Notes: a model not told the origin generated them from the letters alone. DNA of 64,000 nt from Psychrobacter immobilis (GCF_904846185.1 NZ_CAJGZQ010000002.1:62001-126000); one strand, 5' to 3'. Shown: positions 9,864-21,284, numbered from the stretch's first letter. Numbers and translations are program-made.

Positions 9864-10115
9864 ATGCCAAATAATACTCATCCAAATCACGAAGAAGCAG
9901 TACCAGTTCGTGATCCAGCCGCTTTACACCTAGACAATGCACAAGACAGTTATGAAGGTCGTAAGCACGAACCTAATATCGATGGTCCACAACAAGAGTC
10001 GCAAGAAACCGACGAGATATATGTTGACCCTCGTAAAGAAGAGAATTTACCCGCTGGCGGCAAGAACGTCGCAGATTTGAATGCCTATGACCTAAGCCAA
10101 GAAGGCAATGAATAG
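9864..10115 (+). CDS. Small hydrophilic acidic protein, cluster member 2 (83 aa)
   Basis: An 83-aa protein starting MPNNTHPNHEEAVPVRDPAA. It is rich in Asp, Glu, Asn, Gln and Pro and lacks Cys and Trp. It has no signal peptide or membrane segment. A good ribosome site GAGGGA lies 6-8 nt before the ATG. Composition suggests an intrinsically disordered, hydrophilin-like protein. The central part DPRKEENLPAGGKNVADLN hints at a conserved small-protein motif, but I cannot name a family. It lies 75 bp after member 1, with no terminator between. Confidence 0.65.
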   Translation: MPNNTHPNHEEAVPVRDPAALHLDNAQDSYEGRKHEPNIDGPQQESQETDEIYVDPRKEENLPAGGKNVADLNAYDLSQEGNE

Positions 10116-10239
10116 TATAAATTGCTGGCTAGGTTGAGTTGGGCATTAAATCAGGCTCACCATTTGCTAAACCGCCATAAAAACCCTAAGCACATTAAGC
10201 AATTGCCAAAACACGAATAACAATAATAAGGATATAGCC

Positions 10240-10638
10240 ATGCAAACCAATGATCCAGCACTCACCAAGACACGCATCAGTGAAAATGATGACTTAATCG
10301 ATAGTCATGATTCTGCTAATAGCTTCTTTAGTAGTCCTACTTCTAATGACAAGGAGCATAGTGATACTGATAGTGGCATTGAAAAGAACATCACTGAAAA
10401 TAAAGGAACGGATACTTTCAAAGAAGGCGTCGTCAATTCAGAGCATGTCAATGATAATGACAACCCCGCACGTCAGCCTGATCGTCGAGACCAAGAAGGT
10501 AACGCCTTTGATGATGGCGTGAATGAGCATACGATGGTTAGCGAGACATTCAAAAGCGAAGGTATTAACAACATGAATCGTTATGCAAATATTGATAATG
10601 CCCAAACACGAGTGTTAAATCCTGACGAAAAGGATTAA
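10240..10638 (+). CDS. Hydrophilic acidic protein, cluster member 3 (132 aa)
   Basis: The largest cluster member, 132 aa beginning MQTNDPALTKTRISENDDL. It is very rich in Asp, Asn, Ser, Glu and Lys, with no Cys or Trp and no run of hydrophobic residues, so it should be largely disordered and cytosolic. AAGGATA lies 6 nt before the ATG. The C-terminal part around DDGVNEHTMVSETFKSEGIN is the least biased region. No catalytic motif is visible and I do not recognise a family. The composition resembles hydrophilins, which in other bacteria are linked to osmotic or desiccation stress; that link is inference. Confidence 0.65.
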   Translation: MQTNDPALTKTRISENDDLIDSHDSANSFFSSPTSNDKEHSDTDSGIEKNITENKGTDTFKEGVVNSEHVNDNDNPARQPDRRDQEGNAFDDGVNEHTMVSETFKSEGINNMNRYANIDNAQTRVLNPDEKD

Positions 10639-10718
10639 TAGCTTTTTATAAAAAATCGAATGAATACAAATTTTTTATCTTTATAGAATGATTATGATGA
10701 TAATAATAAGGAGTAATG

Positions 10719-10919
10719 ATGAATACGCCAGATGACAAGGCTGTCAACCAAGTCCATGAGTTAAGAGATGCGAACGATAACCATGGTATCGTACCTGATG
10801 ATGCGCTACAAAAAGTCAATCCAGCAGCGGCAGAAAGGGCAACCGATGATCACGATCCTCATCATGTTGCGAAGGATAGTAAACAGTACGACAGCTCATT
10901 AATGAAGGATGATAAATAA
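10719..10919 (+). CDS. Small hydrophilic protein, cluster member 4 (66 aa)
   Basis: A protein of 66 aa, starting MNTPDDKAVNQVHELRDAND, with many Asp, Asn, His and Lys residues and no Cys or Trp. AAGGAG at 10708-10713 is too close to the first ATG at 10716 (2 nt) and better placed for the second at 10719 (5 nt), so the second was chosen. His and Asp are concentrated in the segment DDHDPHHVAKD; weak metal binding is possible but unproven. The gene is followed by a plausible terminator, which closes the four-gene cluster. Confidence 0.65.
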   Translation: MNTPDDKAVNQVHELRDANDNHGIVPDDALQKVNPAAAERATDDHDPHHVAKDSKQYDSSLMKDDK

Positions 10920-10963
10920 CCATTGATTTTGCTATAACGAAGTTCAAATAAAAGGCTAATAAA

Positions 10964-11012
10964 TGAAGTAACAGATCAAAGCATGAAACTTGGCTAGTTA
11001 CTTCACTTTTTT
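10964..11012 (+). terminator. Candidate terminator closing the hydrophilic protein cluster
   Basis: A perfect 9-bp inverted repeat TGAAGTAAC (10964-10972) / GTTACTTCA (10997-11005) with a 24-base loop is followed by CTTTTTT. It lies 45 bp after the fourth gene and before the convergent miaE end. Confidence 0.55.
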
Positions 11013-11074
11013 GCTGTATAAATTTTACTGTATAAGAGGGTATATAATATAAAGTGATACCTAATCTTACGTAT

Positions 11075-11881
11075 TTAAGCAGGTGTGCCGCTATGAAAGC
11101 GTAGCTCATGATCTGGGCTAGAAATCAGCTCTGCTTCTACTTCTTTAAAAAATGCGACACGCTCATCAATATCATCCTCAGACAGTGATTGAGCCAAGGC
11201 TAAATAATCCTCAAAGTGACGACTCTCTGACTTAAGTAAGTAGCGATAATACTTTGCCAAACGTTCGTCGTCGATGACTTCAGCAAGGGCGGCAAAACGT
11301 TCACAAGAGCGTGCTTCGATAAATGCGCCAATTATCAATACATCAACCATCGCTGCTGGCTCATAAGTACGTTTGTGTTTTAACATGCCTTTGGCATAAC
11401 GTCCAGCACTCAGATATTTCCACGCCTGACCACGGTCATTCATAATACCTAAGACCTGCTCATAATGAAGCATTTCTTCACGTATCAATTGCGCCAATTT
11501 ACGCTGCAAATCATAAGAAAACTCATAGCGGAATATGAGATTCATGGCAGTGCCAGCGGCTTTTTTTTCGCAATTGGCATGATCTTGAATGATCAGCGGT
11601 ACATTCGCAATCGCCGCATCAACCCAAGCTTGTGTTGTGCGCGCACCCAAAAAATTATAAACAGCAGATAGGTCAACCTTGATCGGGGTGCGTAGCTTTG
11701 CGATATCGACATCGTCCTCTTCTATGTCGTCTTTTACTATACGAGGTTCTTCTATATTGCTGTCGTTCATAACTTTGTCGTTACTGTTCTTGGTTCTTAT
11801 ATCTTCTTTATTCATAGTTTTTGCCATAATCGAACGTTTAAAAAATCTTTTACTAATATTAAATAGATAACAGTTAAGCAT
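11075..11881 (-). CDS. miaE: tRNA-(ms2io6A)-hydroxylase MiaE
   Basis: MiaE is a ferritin-like diiron monooxygenase that hydroxylates the isopentenyl group of ms2i6A37 in tRNAs reading U-starting codons. The core from about residue 63 has the four-helix pattern with metal-ligand motifs REEMLHYEQV (ExxH), IEARSCERF and ESRHFEDY (ExxH), plus the early HANCEKKAA helix. The first 60 residues are a charged, Asp/Asn-rich extension; an internal ATG at residue 19 (MAKTMNKED) is an alternative start, and neither start has a strong ribosome site. The total of 268 aa is like the Salmonella enzyme. It converges on the hydrophilic protein cluster. Confidence 0.9.
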   Translation of the reverse strand: MLNCYLFNISKRFFKRSIMAKTMNKEDIRTKNSNDKVMNDSNIEEPRIVKDDIEEDDVDIAKLRTPIKVDLSAVYNFLGARTTQAWVDAAIANVPLIIQDHANCEKKAAGTAMNLIFRYEFSYDLQRKLAQLIREEMLHYEQVLGIMNDRGQAWKYLSAGRYAKGMLKHKRTYEPAAMVDVLIIGAFIEARSCERFAALAEVIDDERLAKYYRYLLKSESRHFEDYLALAQSLSEDDIDERVAFFKEVEAELISSPDHELRFHSGTPA

Positions 11882-12452
11882 AAATCCGTGGGGTAATGAT
11901 TACTGACAGTTTGTCTATGCTATATCAGGTACTAATCAATGAGTACTAATAAAACCTCTTAGCGCCTGTGTTATATAGGTTATCATTATTATACAACCTC
12001 AGTATTTATCTAGTGAATGATGTTTTCTTGTTTATTTCTTTATTTGATAGTAGGATGATATTTTGCTTAAGCACTATTTTGTCTTACTATTGATGTGTCG
12101 CCATATTGTGTTGTCGCAGTGGTGATGCTTGCCAATGTTATGCAGTTGAAACCGTTTACAGTAGGTGCAAGGCAACCGAGCTCAAATCGTACACTGAGTA
12201 CATTAAGCAAGGTTGATACCATCATCCGTTGTAAATGCTTTGACCATGCTAATGGCTAAAGCGGCAAAAATATAGGTTAATAGCATAGCATAAATAGTTA
12301 ATTCGCTAATCACCACAAGCTTGTATGATATATCAGTAGGTTTGCTTAGTATTTCATCTAAATTTGGAATAGATGTCTAAGACCGACAATGTGTAATCAT
12401 TGCGGTAGCAACTTCGTATTCACACCCCTCACGAACAGATAAGGATAACAAC
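11882..12452. other. Intergenic region between miaE and glcB
   Basis: 571 bp without a convincing gene. It must hold the divergent promoters of miaE and glcB. It contains one copy of the dispersed intergenic repeat (12161-12240). The glcB ribosome site AAGGATAA lies about 8 nt before its ATG. No operator could be assigned. Confidence 0.4.
12161..12240 (+). repeat. Dispersed intergenic repeat, copy 1
   Basis: Begins GTAGGTGCAAGGCAACCGAG and ends near GTAAATGCTTT. It aligns with 36102-36168, which begins GTAGTACAAGGCAACCGAGC and ends GTAATGCTTTT. The shared segments are CAAGGCAACCGAGC, a middle TGAGTAC/TGATAC and AAGC(A/G)AGG(T/C)T(G/A)A. Both copies are intergenic. A weaker third copy lies near 41531-41567 in the opposite orientation. 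Confidence 0.6.
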
Positions 12453-14651
12453 ATGAGCCAGTCTTCTAACGCCAATCGTATTCAAAAAGGCATTCTTGCC
12501 ATCGACCAGCAATTGTATGACTTTATTGAAAACGAAGTGCTGCCGAAAGTCGGTGTTGATTCAGACAGTTATTGGTCAGGTTTTGAAAAAGTCATTAAAG
12601 AGTTTACGCCGCGCAATAAAGCATTGCTTGCAACTCGTGACAAGATTCAAGCGCAGATTGACCAGTGGCATCTGCAACATCCTGCCAAAGACGGCAACAT
12701 TGATTATCCTGCTTACAAAGCATTCTTACAAGAGATTGGCTATCTGTTGCCAGAAGGCGATGATTTTAAAGTTAGCACAGAAAATGTCGATGACGAGATT
12801 GCTCATATTGCAGGCCCGCAGTTGGTCGTACCAGTACGTAATGCGCGCTACGCATTGAACGCAACCAACGCTCGTTGGGGCAGCTTGTATGATGCTTTAT
12901 ATGGTACTGACGTTATCAGTGACGAAAATGGTCAAGAAGCAAAAGGTGGTTACAACCCAATTCGCGGTGCTGCTGTCGTTGCTTATGCCAAACAATTCCT
13001 AGATGAAAACTTTGCATTGGCGTCAGGTTCATATAACGATGCGACCGGCTTTAAAGTGGTCGATGGTAAGCTTGAAATTGTCCAAGGTGATAGTAGTACT
13101 GAGCTAAAAGATGCCGAAAAATTCGTTGGTTTCGTCGGTGATGCAGAAAGCCCAACGGGTATTTTATTAAAAAACAACGGTTTGCATGCAGAGATTCAAA
13201 TAGATGCCAACCATCCAGTCGGTAAAGACGACCCTGCACATATCAAAGATGTGCTGCTTGAGTCAGCTATTACGGCAATTCAAGACTGTGAAGACTCAAT
13301 CGCTGCTGTTGATGCAGAAGAAAAAGTGGAAGTGTATCGCAATTGGCTTGGTCTCATGAATGGTGACTTGCAAGAAACCTTTGAAAAAGGTGGCAAAACC
13401 CGCACACGTCAGCAAAATCCAGATCGTGAATACACCACCCCAGATGGTGGCAAGCTTATCCTGCCAGGTCGTTCGTTATTGCTGATTCGTAACGTCGGTC
13501 ACCTCATGCAAAACCCTGCAATATTGGTCGACTTGGGTGATGGTCAAGAACAAATATTTGAAGGCTTAATGGATGGCTTGATTACACCACTATTAACGCT
13601 CAATGACCTTAAAGGTAAAAATGCGCTATCGAATTCACGTAAAGGTTCAATGTATATCGTTAAACCAAAAATGCATGGTCCTGAAGAAGTCAAAATGGCC
13701 AACGATTTATTCAATGCTGTAGAAGACTTATTAGGCTTAGAGCGTAATACCATCAAAATCGGTATCATGGATGAAGAGCGCCGTATGACGGTCAACTTGA
13801 AAGAAGCCATCCGCCAAGCGAAAGAGCGTGTCATTTTCATTAACACAGGGTTCTTAGATCGTACTGGTGATGAGATGCATACCAGCATGAATGCAGGCCC
13901 ATTTGTACCTAAGGGTGAGATGAAGTCACAAGCATGGCAGCCAGCCTACGAGCAGTGGAACGTTGATATCGGTTTAGAGACTGGTTTACAAGGTGTTGCT
14001 CAGATTGGTAAAGGCATGTGGGCGAAGCCTGACGAGATGAAAGAGATGATGGACACCAAAGCTGCACATCCTAAGTCTGGAGCCAGTACCGCATGGGTAC
14101 CATCACCAACAGGGGCAACCTTGCACAGCATGCACTATCATCAAGTGAGTGTTTCTGATGTTCAAGACAGCCTAAAATCACGTGAGCGTGCCAGCTTAGA
14201 CGACATTTTGACCATTCCTTTAGCAAAAAATACCAATTGGACTGATGAAGAGAAACAGCAAGAGCTAGACAATAATGCTCAGGGCATCTTAGGATATGTT
14301 GTGCGTTGGGTAAACCAAGGCGTTGGTTGTTCTAAAGTGCCGGATATCAATGATGTGGGTCTGATGGAAGACCGTGCGACTTTACGTATCTCAAGTCAAC
14401 ATATTGCCAACTGGTTGCATCACGATGTCGTGAGCGAGCAGCAAGTGATGGATACGATGAAGCGTATGGCAAAAGTGGTGGATGAGCAAAATGCAGGCGA
14501 TAGCGACTATCAGACGATGGCAGATAGCTTTGACCACTCTTATGCCTTTAAAGCGGCCTGTGACTTAGTGTTTAAAGGTCGTGAGCAGCCGAGTGGTTAT
14601 ACTGAGCCATTATTACATCAGGCACGTCTTGATCTAAAAGCAGGCTGCTAA
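12453..14651 (+). CDS. glcB: Malate synthase G
   Basis: A protein of 732 aa (E. coli GlcB is 723), the single-chain G isoform. It condenses glyoxylate with acetyl-CoA to give malate in the cytosol. Recognisable segments are [20 protein letters not shown] near residues 127-146, the [15 protein letters not shown] region near residues 346-360, [19 protein letters not shown] near residues 433-455 and [18 protein letters not shown] near residues 465-485. It stands apart from glcDEF here, unlike in E. coli where glcB is in the glc operon. A strong terminator lies 240 bp downstream. Confidence 0.97.
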   Translation: MSQSSNANRIQKGILAIDQQLYDFIENEVLPKVGVDSDSYWSGFEKVIKEFTPRNKALLATRDKIQAQIDQWHLQHPAKDGNIDYPAYKAFLQEIGYLLPEGDDFKVSTENVDDEIAHIAGPQLVVPVRNARYALNATNARWGSLYDALYGTDVISDENGQEAKGGYNPIRGAAVVAYAKQFLDENFALASGSYNDATGFKVVDGKLEIVQGDSSTELKDAEKFVGFVGDAESPTGILLKNNGLHAEIQIDANHPVGKDDPAHIKDVLLESAITAIQDCEDSIAAVDAEEKVEVYRNWLGLMNGDLQETFEKGGKTRTRQQNPDREYTTPDGGKLILPGRSLLLIRNVGHLMQNPAILVDLGDGQEQIFEGLMDGLITPLLTLNDLKGKNALSNSRKGSMYIVKPKMHGPEEVKMANDLFNAVEDLLGLERNTIKIGIMDEERRMTVNLKEAIRQAKERVIFINTGFLDRTGDEMHTSMNAGPFVPKGEMKSQAWQPAYEQWNVDIGLETGLQGVAQIGKGMWAKPDEMKEMMDTKAAHPKSGASTAWVPSPTGATLHSMHYHQVSVSDVQDSLKSRERASLDDILTIPLAKNTNWTDEEKQQELDNNAQGILGYVVRWVNQGVGCSKVPDINDVGLMEDRATLRISSQHIANWLHHDVVSEQQVMDTMKRMAKVVDEQNAGDSDYQTMADSFDHSYAFKAACDLVFKGREQPSGYTEPLLHQARLDLKAGC

Positions 14652-14890
14652 TATTGCGCAGGTTAATATTAGAATATGGCATACTTGACATTCTATTATG
14701 ATACTGTCATGACTAAATGAGGCTTGTTGTTGGCTTTTATACTTAATAAGGAGTCTGTAATAGCCATTGACTAAGGTTATAGTCTGGAAACAAGAGCAGT
14801 GAAAACGCCTTTTTTACTGTTCTTGTAGCAATTTTCCGATCTCAATTGTGACTGTCAGTATGTCATAAACCACATTTATTATTTTTTATT

Positions 14891-14929
14891 AGCCGTACTT
14901 GTTAATGAACAAGTACGGCTTTATTTTTG
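14891..14929 (+). terminator. Strong rho-independent terminator downstream of glcB
   Basis: A perfect 13-bp stem AGCCGTACTTGTT / AACAAGTACGGCT with an AATG loop, followed by TTATTTTTG. It is 240 bp after the glcB stop, so it could also end a short RNA transcribed within the gap. Confidence 0.8.
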
Positions 14930-15093
14930 TTAATGAAAAGGTATTCATTACGCTAGTTTCAAGTTCTTGGTAATTATATTAATCAATAATATCTTTATCT
15001 ATTTGAGCAGATAGGGGTTTTTTTACAATGACCCATATTCTATAGTAGATATGGTGTTCAACAAATACTGGGTTTAAAAAGCAAAAAAAAATG

Positions 15094-15121
15094 TTGCAAA
15101 TTATGTCAAAGTTGTTATGCT
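15094..15121 (+). promoter_or_regulatory. Candidate sigma-70 promoter of porin 1
   Basis: TTGCAA at 15094-15099 and TATGCT at 15116-15121 with a 16-bp spacer; each hexamer matches the consensus at four of six positions. It lies about 265 bp before the porin start. Confidence 0.3.
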
Positions 15122-15386
15122 TGTACTCGAAGTATGAGTTTGGTAACGGATGTTACGCAATAAGGCGTTAAAGACTTGGGTTTACATAGTGGTTACGTAG
15201 TTATTCTAAATTATGTAAGTAAACGTTTTTTTCATCTTACGGTAATAAGACTTCGCCACACTTGTTTCTGACTAATCTCGGTAGCCAGTTACACATTATA
15301 TCTTTGAGGATTTGTGACGATACCAATATGGGCGCCAGCTAATAATAGCTTGCTCATTACTAAAATTGTAAAGTGGAGATACCCCC

Positions 15387-16496
15387 ATGAAAAAACTACT
15401 TTTAGCTACAGCCGTTGCTGCTCTATCTGTATCTGCAGCACAGGCAGCACCTACCGTTTATGGTAAAGTATTCGTTACTACTGATTACGTTAATGCTGAA
15501 ATTGATGGTCAGAATATGGATAATAATAACAGAATTAATGAAGACAACGGTTCATTACAAGTTAATTCTAAGCTTTCACGTTTAGGCTTCAGAGGCTCTG
15601 AAGCGATAACGGCCAACACTGACGTAATTTACCAATTAGAGTACGGCGTTCAAGTTGATGATAGTGGTAGCGATAACATTGGCTTCAAAAGTCGTGATAC
15701 TTATTTAGGTTTAAAAAATAAAGACTTCGGTGAATTCCGCTTTGGTCGTAACTACACAGTCATTGACTATATCAATAACGTATCAGTTAATGAAGGTTAT
15801 TGGGATAATCTTGGCTCTAGTACTCTGAACAACAACGACAGCTTTGCTAATATTTTGACCCCGACCGTTGGTAACCGTATCAATAATTCAATCGTTTGGA
15901 AAGCGCCTAAATACAATGACCTACCATTAGCGCTTGCGCTGATGTATGGTGCTGATGAAGACTTTATATCTGAGAGTGATCGTGACGCAGGCTATGGTGC
16001 CTCATTGATGTTTGATCCAGGTACAGGCATTACCGCTGGTATTGCTTATGAGCAAGACATGAGTGTTAGTGGTGATATTATCCGTGGCAGTGCTAGCGTC
16101 GATTTAGGTAAATATATCGCAGCTCCTGTAAAGTTAGGCGTTCTATATCAAGAAGCTGACTATGCCGGTACTACTACTGCAACAGAGGACGGTTTAGTGG
16201 TGAGTGCTGAAATGGGTCTTTCGAATTTTGCCCGTCCAGCCTCTGTTTATATTCAGTATGACAAAACCGACAATATCAGTGGTCTTGAGAATAATGACTC
16301 AAATCAAGTCGTTGTAGGTGGCAAATATGCGTTTAAAAATAATATGATCGCTCATGCCTATGCTGGTCTAAATTCAGCGGAATTAAACAATGGTCGTTTT
16401 GGTTCGAGAGACGAAGACGGCAAAGTTAATGAAATCGACTTACGTGGTGATATTGATGTACTCGCTATCGGTGGCGGTCTAGAATACTTATTCTAA
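15387..16496 (+). CDS. Outer-membrane porin (Porin_4 type), tandem copy 1
   Basis: A protein of 369 aa with a signal peptide MKKLLLATAVAALSVSAAQA, cleaved before APTVYGKV. The rest is alternating beta-strand sequence, and it ends in EYLF, with the C-terminal Phe required for outer-membrane insertion. Motifs such as LGLKNKDFGEFRFGRNY and SIVWKAPKY are typical of Gram-negative general porins; the Asp-rich stretches should be surface loops. AAAGTGGAGAT upstream is the ribosome site, repeated identically before the second copy. It is followed by its own UUCG terminator. Pore selectivity cannot be read from the sequence. Confidence 0.92.
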   Translation: MKKLLLATAVAALSVSAAQAAPTVYGKVFVTTDYVNAEIDGQNMDNNNRINEDNGSLQVNSKLSRLGFRGSEAITANTDVIYQLEYGVQVDDSGSDNIGFKSRDTYLGLKNKDFGEFRFGRNYTVIDYINNVSVNEGYWDNLGSSTLNNNDSFANILTPTVGNRINNSIVWKAPKYNDLPLALALMYGADEDFISESDRDAGYGASLMFDPGTGITAGIAYEQDMSVSGDIIRGSASVDLGKYIAAPVKLGVLYQEADYAGTTTATEDGLVVSAEMGLSNFARPASVYIQYDKTDNISGLENNDSNQVVVGGKYAFKNNMIAHAYAGLNSAELNNGRFGSRDEDGKVNEIDLRGDIDVLAIGGGLEYLF

Positions 16497-16517
16497 TCTA
16501 AACATTAGAATCTAAAT

Positions 16518-16549
16518 AAAAAACTCATCCTTCGGGGTGGGTTTTTTTG
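16518..16549 (+). terminator. UUCG-loop terminator after porin 1
   Basis: ACTCATCC-TTCG-GGGTGGGT forms an 8-bp stem with two G-U pairs and a UUCG tetraloop, followed by seven Ts. Almost the same hairpin follows porin 2 (17957-17988), so it was part of the duplicated unit. Confidence 0.85.
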
Positions 16550-16795
16550 TTTTGTAATCAATACTGTGTCTTGAACAACAGCGTGTCTTAAATAACAGAA
16601 TCCGTAAAATTAATAATAACATTTGTGTAAATTTTGGTTTTTTCACCTTACTGTAATATTTGGTTGGTAAAGTTGTGTCTAAGTAATGCTTCTAGCTCAT
16701 ATATATAAATGTTCTATAGGGTAGTCACCCTGCTATTATATATATCGGCCAATCTTAGCCAATTTATCAAAAAAATTGTAAAGTGGAGATGTCTT

Positions 16796-17932
16796 TTGAA
16801 AAAACTATTTTTAGCCTCATCAGTCGCAATGCTATTAGTATCTACAGCTCAAGCGGCACCGACTGTTTATGGCAAAGCATTTGTTACCGCCAACTATGTC
16901 AATGCTTCATTCGAACGAGAAGCTATGGACGATAGTAGTATAAGCATTAATGAAGACAACAGTTCAGTAGAAATCGCATCAAAATCTTCACGTATTGGTT
17001 TCAAAGGTTCTGAAGCCATGACTGCCAATACTGATGTGATCTACCAATTAGAGTATGGAATCAAGGTTGATGATAGTGGCAGCAGTAACATCGGTTTTAA
17101 AAGCCGTGATACTTATCTGGGTCTAAAGAATAAAGACCTTGGCGAATTCCGCTTTGGTCGTAACTACTCAGTCGTTGATTATATCGATAATGTCACGGTC
17201 AATGAAGGTTACTGGGACAATGTGGGTGCTAGTAGTTTAAGCAAAAATACACTAGCCAATGCTTTAACCTTAGCTGATGGTTACCGAGTTAATAACTCTA
17301 TCGTCTGGAAAGCGCCTAAATACAATGAGTTACCATTAGAGCTTGCGTTGCAGTATGGTGCTGATGAAGACTTTATATCTGACGATAATAGTCGTGACAG
17401 CGGCTATGGTGCCTCATTACTATTTAATCCAGGCAATGGCTTTACGGCTGGTGTTGCTTATCAGAGTGATCTGGCTACTAAAAATCCCAGTAGTACTAAT
17501 ACGGGCGGCGATATGATCCGTGGGACGGCTACTGTCGATCTAAGTAATTATGTTGCTTATCCAGTAAAAGTGGGCGCTCTATACCAACAAGCTGATTTTG
17601 ATGATACTAATGAAACTGAAAAAGGATTGATATTAAGTGCTGAGATGGGTCTAAGTAACCTCGCTCGTCCAGCCTCAATATATGCACAGTACAATAAAAC
17701 GGATAACTTAAGAGGCATTAATGAAAATAATTCAGATCAAATCGTCGTAGGCGGTAAATATAGCTTTAGAAAGAATATAATTGCACATGCTTATGTCGGT
17801 AATAACACTGCAGACTTAAAAAATGATCTTTTCATTGCTGGTCAAGATGACGGTGATAAAGATATTCTTGTCAGAGCGCGTGGTGATGCTAGCGTCTTCG
17901 TGGTCGGTGCTGGTCTAGAATACAAATTCTAA
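16796..17932 (+). CDS. Outer-membrane porin (Porin_4 type), tandem copy 2, TTG start
   Basis: A paralogue of the preceding porin, 378 aa from a TTG at 16796. Aligning the two genes shows that AAATTGTAAAGTGGAGAT and the signal peptide correspond exactly, and that the ATG of copy 1 is replaced by TTG here (KKLFLASSVAMLLVSTAQA, then APTVYGKA). An in-frame upstream ATG at 16709 would add 29 residues that spoil the signal peptide, so it was rejected. The C-terminus is EYKF. Most differences from copy 1 fall in loop-like Asp/Asn/Ser segments. Use of TTG may lower expression relative to copy 1 (inference). Confidence 0.9.
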   Translation: MKKLFLASSVAMLLVSTAQAAPTVYGKAFVTANYVNASFEREAMDDSSISINEDNSSVEIASKSSRIGFKGSEAMTANTDVIYQLEYGIKVDDSGSSNIGFKSRDTYLGLKNKDLGEFRFGRNYSVVDYIDNVTVNEGYWDNVGASSLSKNTLANALTLADGYRVNNSIVWKAPKYNELPLELALQYGADEDFISDDNSRDSGYGASLLFNPGNGFTAGVAYQSDLATKNPSSTNTGGDMIRGTATVDLSNYVAYPVKVGALYQQADFDDTNETEKGLILSAEMGLSNLARPASIYAQYNKTDNLRGINENNSDQIVVGGKYSFRKNIIAHAYVGNNTADLKNDLFIAGQDDGDKDILVRARGDASVFVVGAGLEYKF

Positions 17933-17956
17933 TCTAAACATTAGAAAACGTATTAT

Positions 17957-17988
17957 AAAAAACTCATCCTTCGGGGTGAGTTTTTTTG
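17957..17988 (+). terminator. UUCG-loop terminator after porin 2
   Basis: ACTCATCC-TTCG-GGGTGAGT followed by seven Ts; nearly identical to the hairpin after porin 1. Confidence 0.85.
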
Positions 17989-18069
17989 TTGTGACCTTTT
18001 TAAAGCCGCAGTGGGTTATAATAGCTACGTATTTACGATGATTACGCACTGAAGATGATTAAGCGCTAA

Positions 18070-19797
<1,728 letters not shown>

Positions 19798-19824
19798 TCG
19801 TTAATGTATAAAAATTTACATGTA

Positions 19825-19859
19825 TAAAAAAGACTGATCTTCGGATCGGTCTTTTTTTT
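19825..19859 (+). terminator. UUCG-loop terminator after pyrG
   Basis: AAAAAAGACTGATC-TTCG-GATCGGTCTTTTTTTT: a stem of more than 12 bp with one G-U pair, a UUCG loop and eight Ts, starting 28 bp after the pyrG stop. Confidence 0.9.
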
Positions 19860-19952
19860 GCGTTTAATTTTATGACTGTGGTTATGAATGAGATTGTTTT
19901 TAAGCAATAAACATGACAATTTTTTTAATGGTTGGTCAGCAATTACGCTTAA

Positions 19953-20903
<951 letters not shown>

Positions 20904-20933
20904 TGTATTCACAGACAATAAGAGGCTGAGATT

Positions 20934-21188
20934 ATGGCGATGCAAACAGCAACAGTCAGTATCGAAAATATCGATAATGATGAAGGATTAAAGAGTGTGA
21001 TGACAGCGCTGAAAAATATCACAGGGGTGACGGCCATCGAGCTTGATCCTGATAATAATGTTGCCACCATACGTTATGAAGATACAGACACCAGTATTCA
21101 TGCGTTTACGGCGGCAATTAGTACGGTCGATTATGTGACTCAGCCATTTCCTCTTGATGCACCGCAAAACCCACGTCATGATGATTAG
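20934..21188 (+). CDS. HMA-like small protein lacking the CxxC metal site
   Basis: An 84-aa protein whose pattern follows the beta-alpha-beta-beta-alpha-beta fold of heavy-metal-associated domains: TATVSIENI, a helix DEGLKSVMTALKNI, then TGVTAIELDPDNNVATIRYE, then SIHAFTAAISTVDY. The loop after the first strand, where HMA proteins carry MxCxxC, reads IDNDEGLKS; the protein has no Cys at all. It sits between kdsA and the copper genes copZ and copA. It may have lost metal binding or act as a partner domain. The fold assignment comes from pattern comparison and is moderately sure. Confidence 0.65.
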   Translation: MAMQTATVSIENIDNDEGLKSVMTALKNITGVTAIELDPDNNVATIRYEDTDTSIHAFTAAISTVDYVTQPFPLDAPQNPRHDD

Positions 21189-21239
21189 ACGTTATTCTAA
21201 AATAAGCGCTATTGTCTGTCACTTAGGCATAAATTCACG

Positions 21240-21284
21240 GTTCTATTATTTACAGTTCCATTATTTACGGTTCTATTAATAAAG
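21240..21284. repeat. Three 15-bp direct repeats between the HMA-like gene and copZ
   Basis: GTTCTATTATTTACA, GTTCCATTATTTACG and GTTCTATTAATAAAG stand head to tail. The first two differ at two positions and the third is more diverged. The region is otherwise AT-rich and non-coding. Confidence 0.6.

Larger units (their letters stand above)
14652..15386. other. Long intergenic region between glcB and the first porin
   Basis: 735 bp without a credible gene. It holds an imperfect inverted repeat CAAGAGCAGT / ACTGTTCTTG (14791-14800, 14816-14825) without a T run, the strong terminator at 14891-14929, and a candidate promoter at 15094-15121 that would give the porin a leader of about 260 nt. Such a long leader could be a target for post-transcriptional control, as is common for porin mRNAs; that is inference. 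Confidence 0.4.

Noticed and set aside
10816..11109. 97-aa minus-strand frame overlapping the fourth hydrophilic gene and the miaE end
   Set aside because: It covers the terminator hairpin and a gene with a good ribosome site on the other strand.
12161..12240. CRISPR repeat or tRNA fragment at the dispersed repeat
   Set aside because: Copies are single, far apart and of unequal length, with no spacer arrangement and no cloverleaf.
16709..16795. Longer start of porin 2 at an upstream ATG
   Set aside because: It would place 29 non-signal residues before the signal peptide. Alignment with porin 1 points to TTG at 16796.
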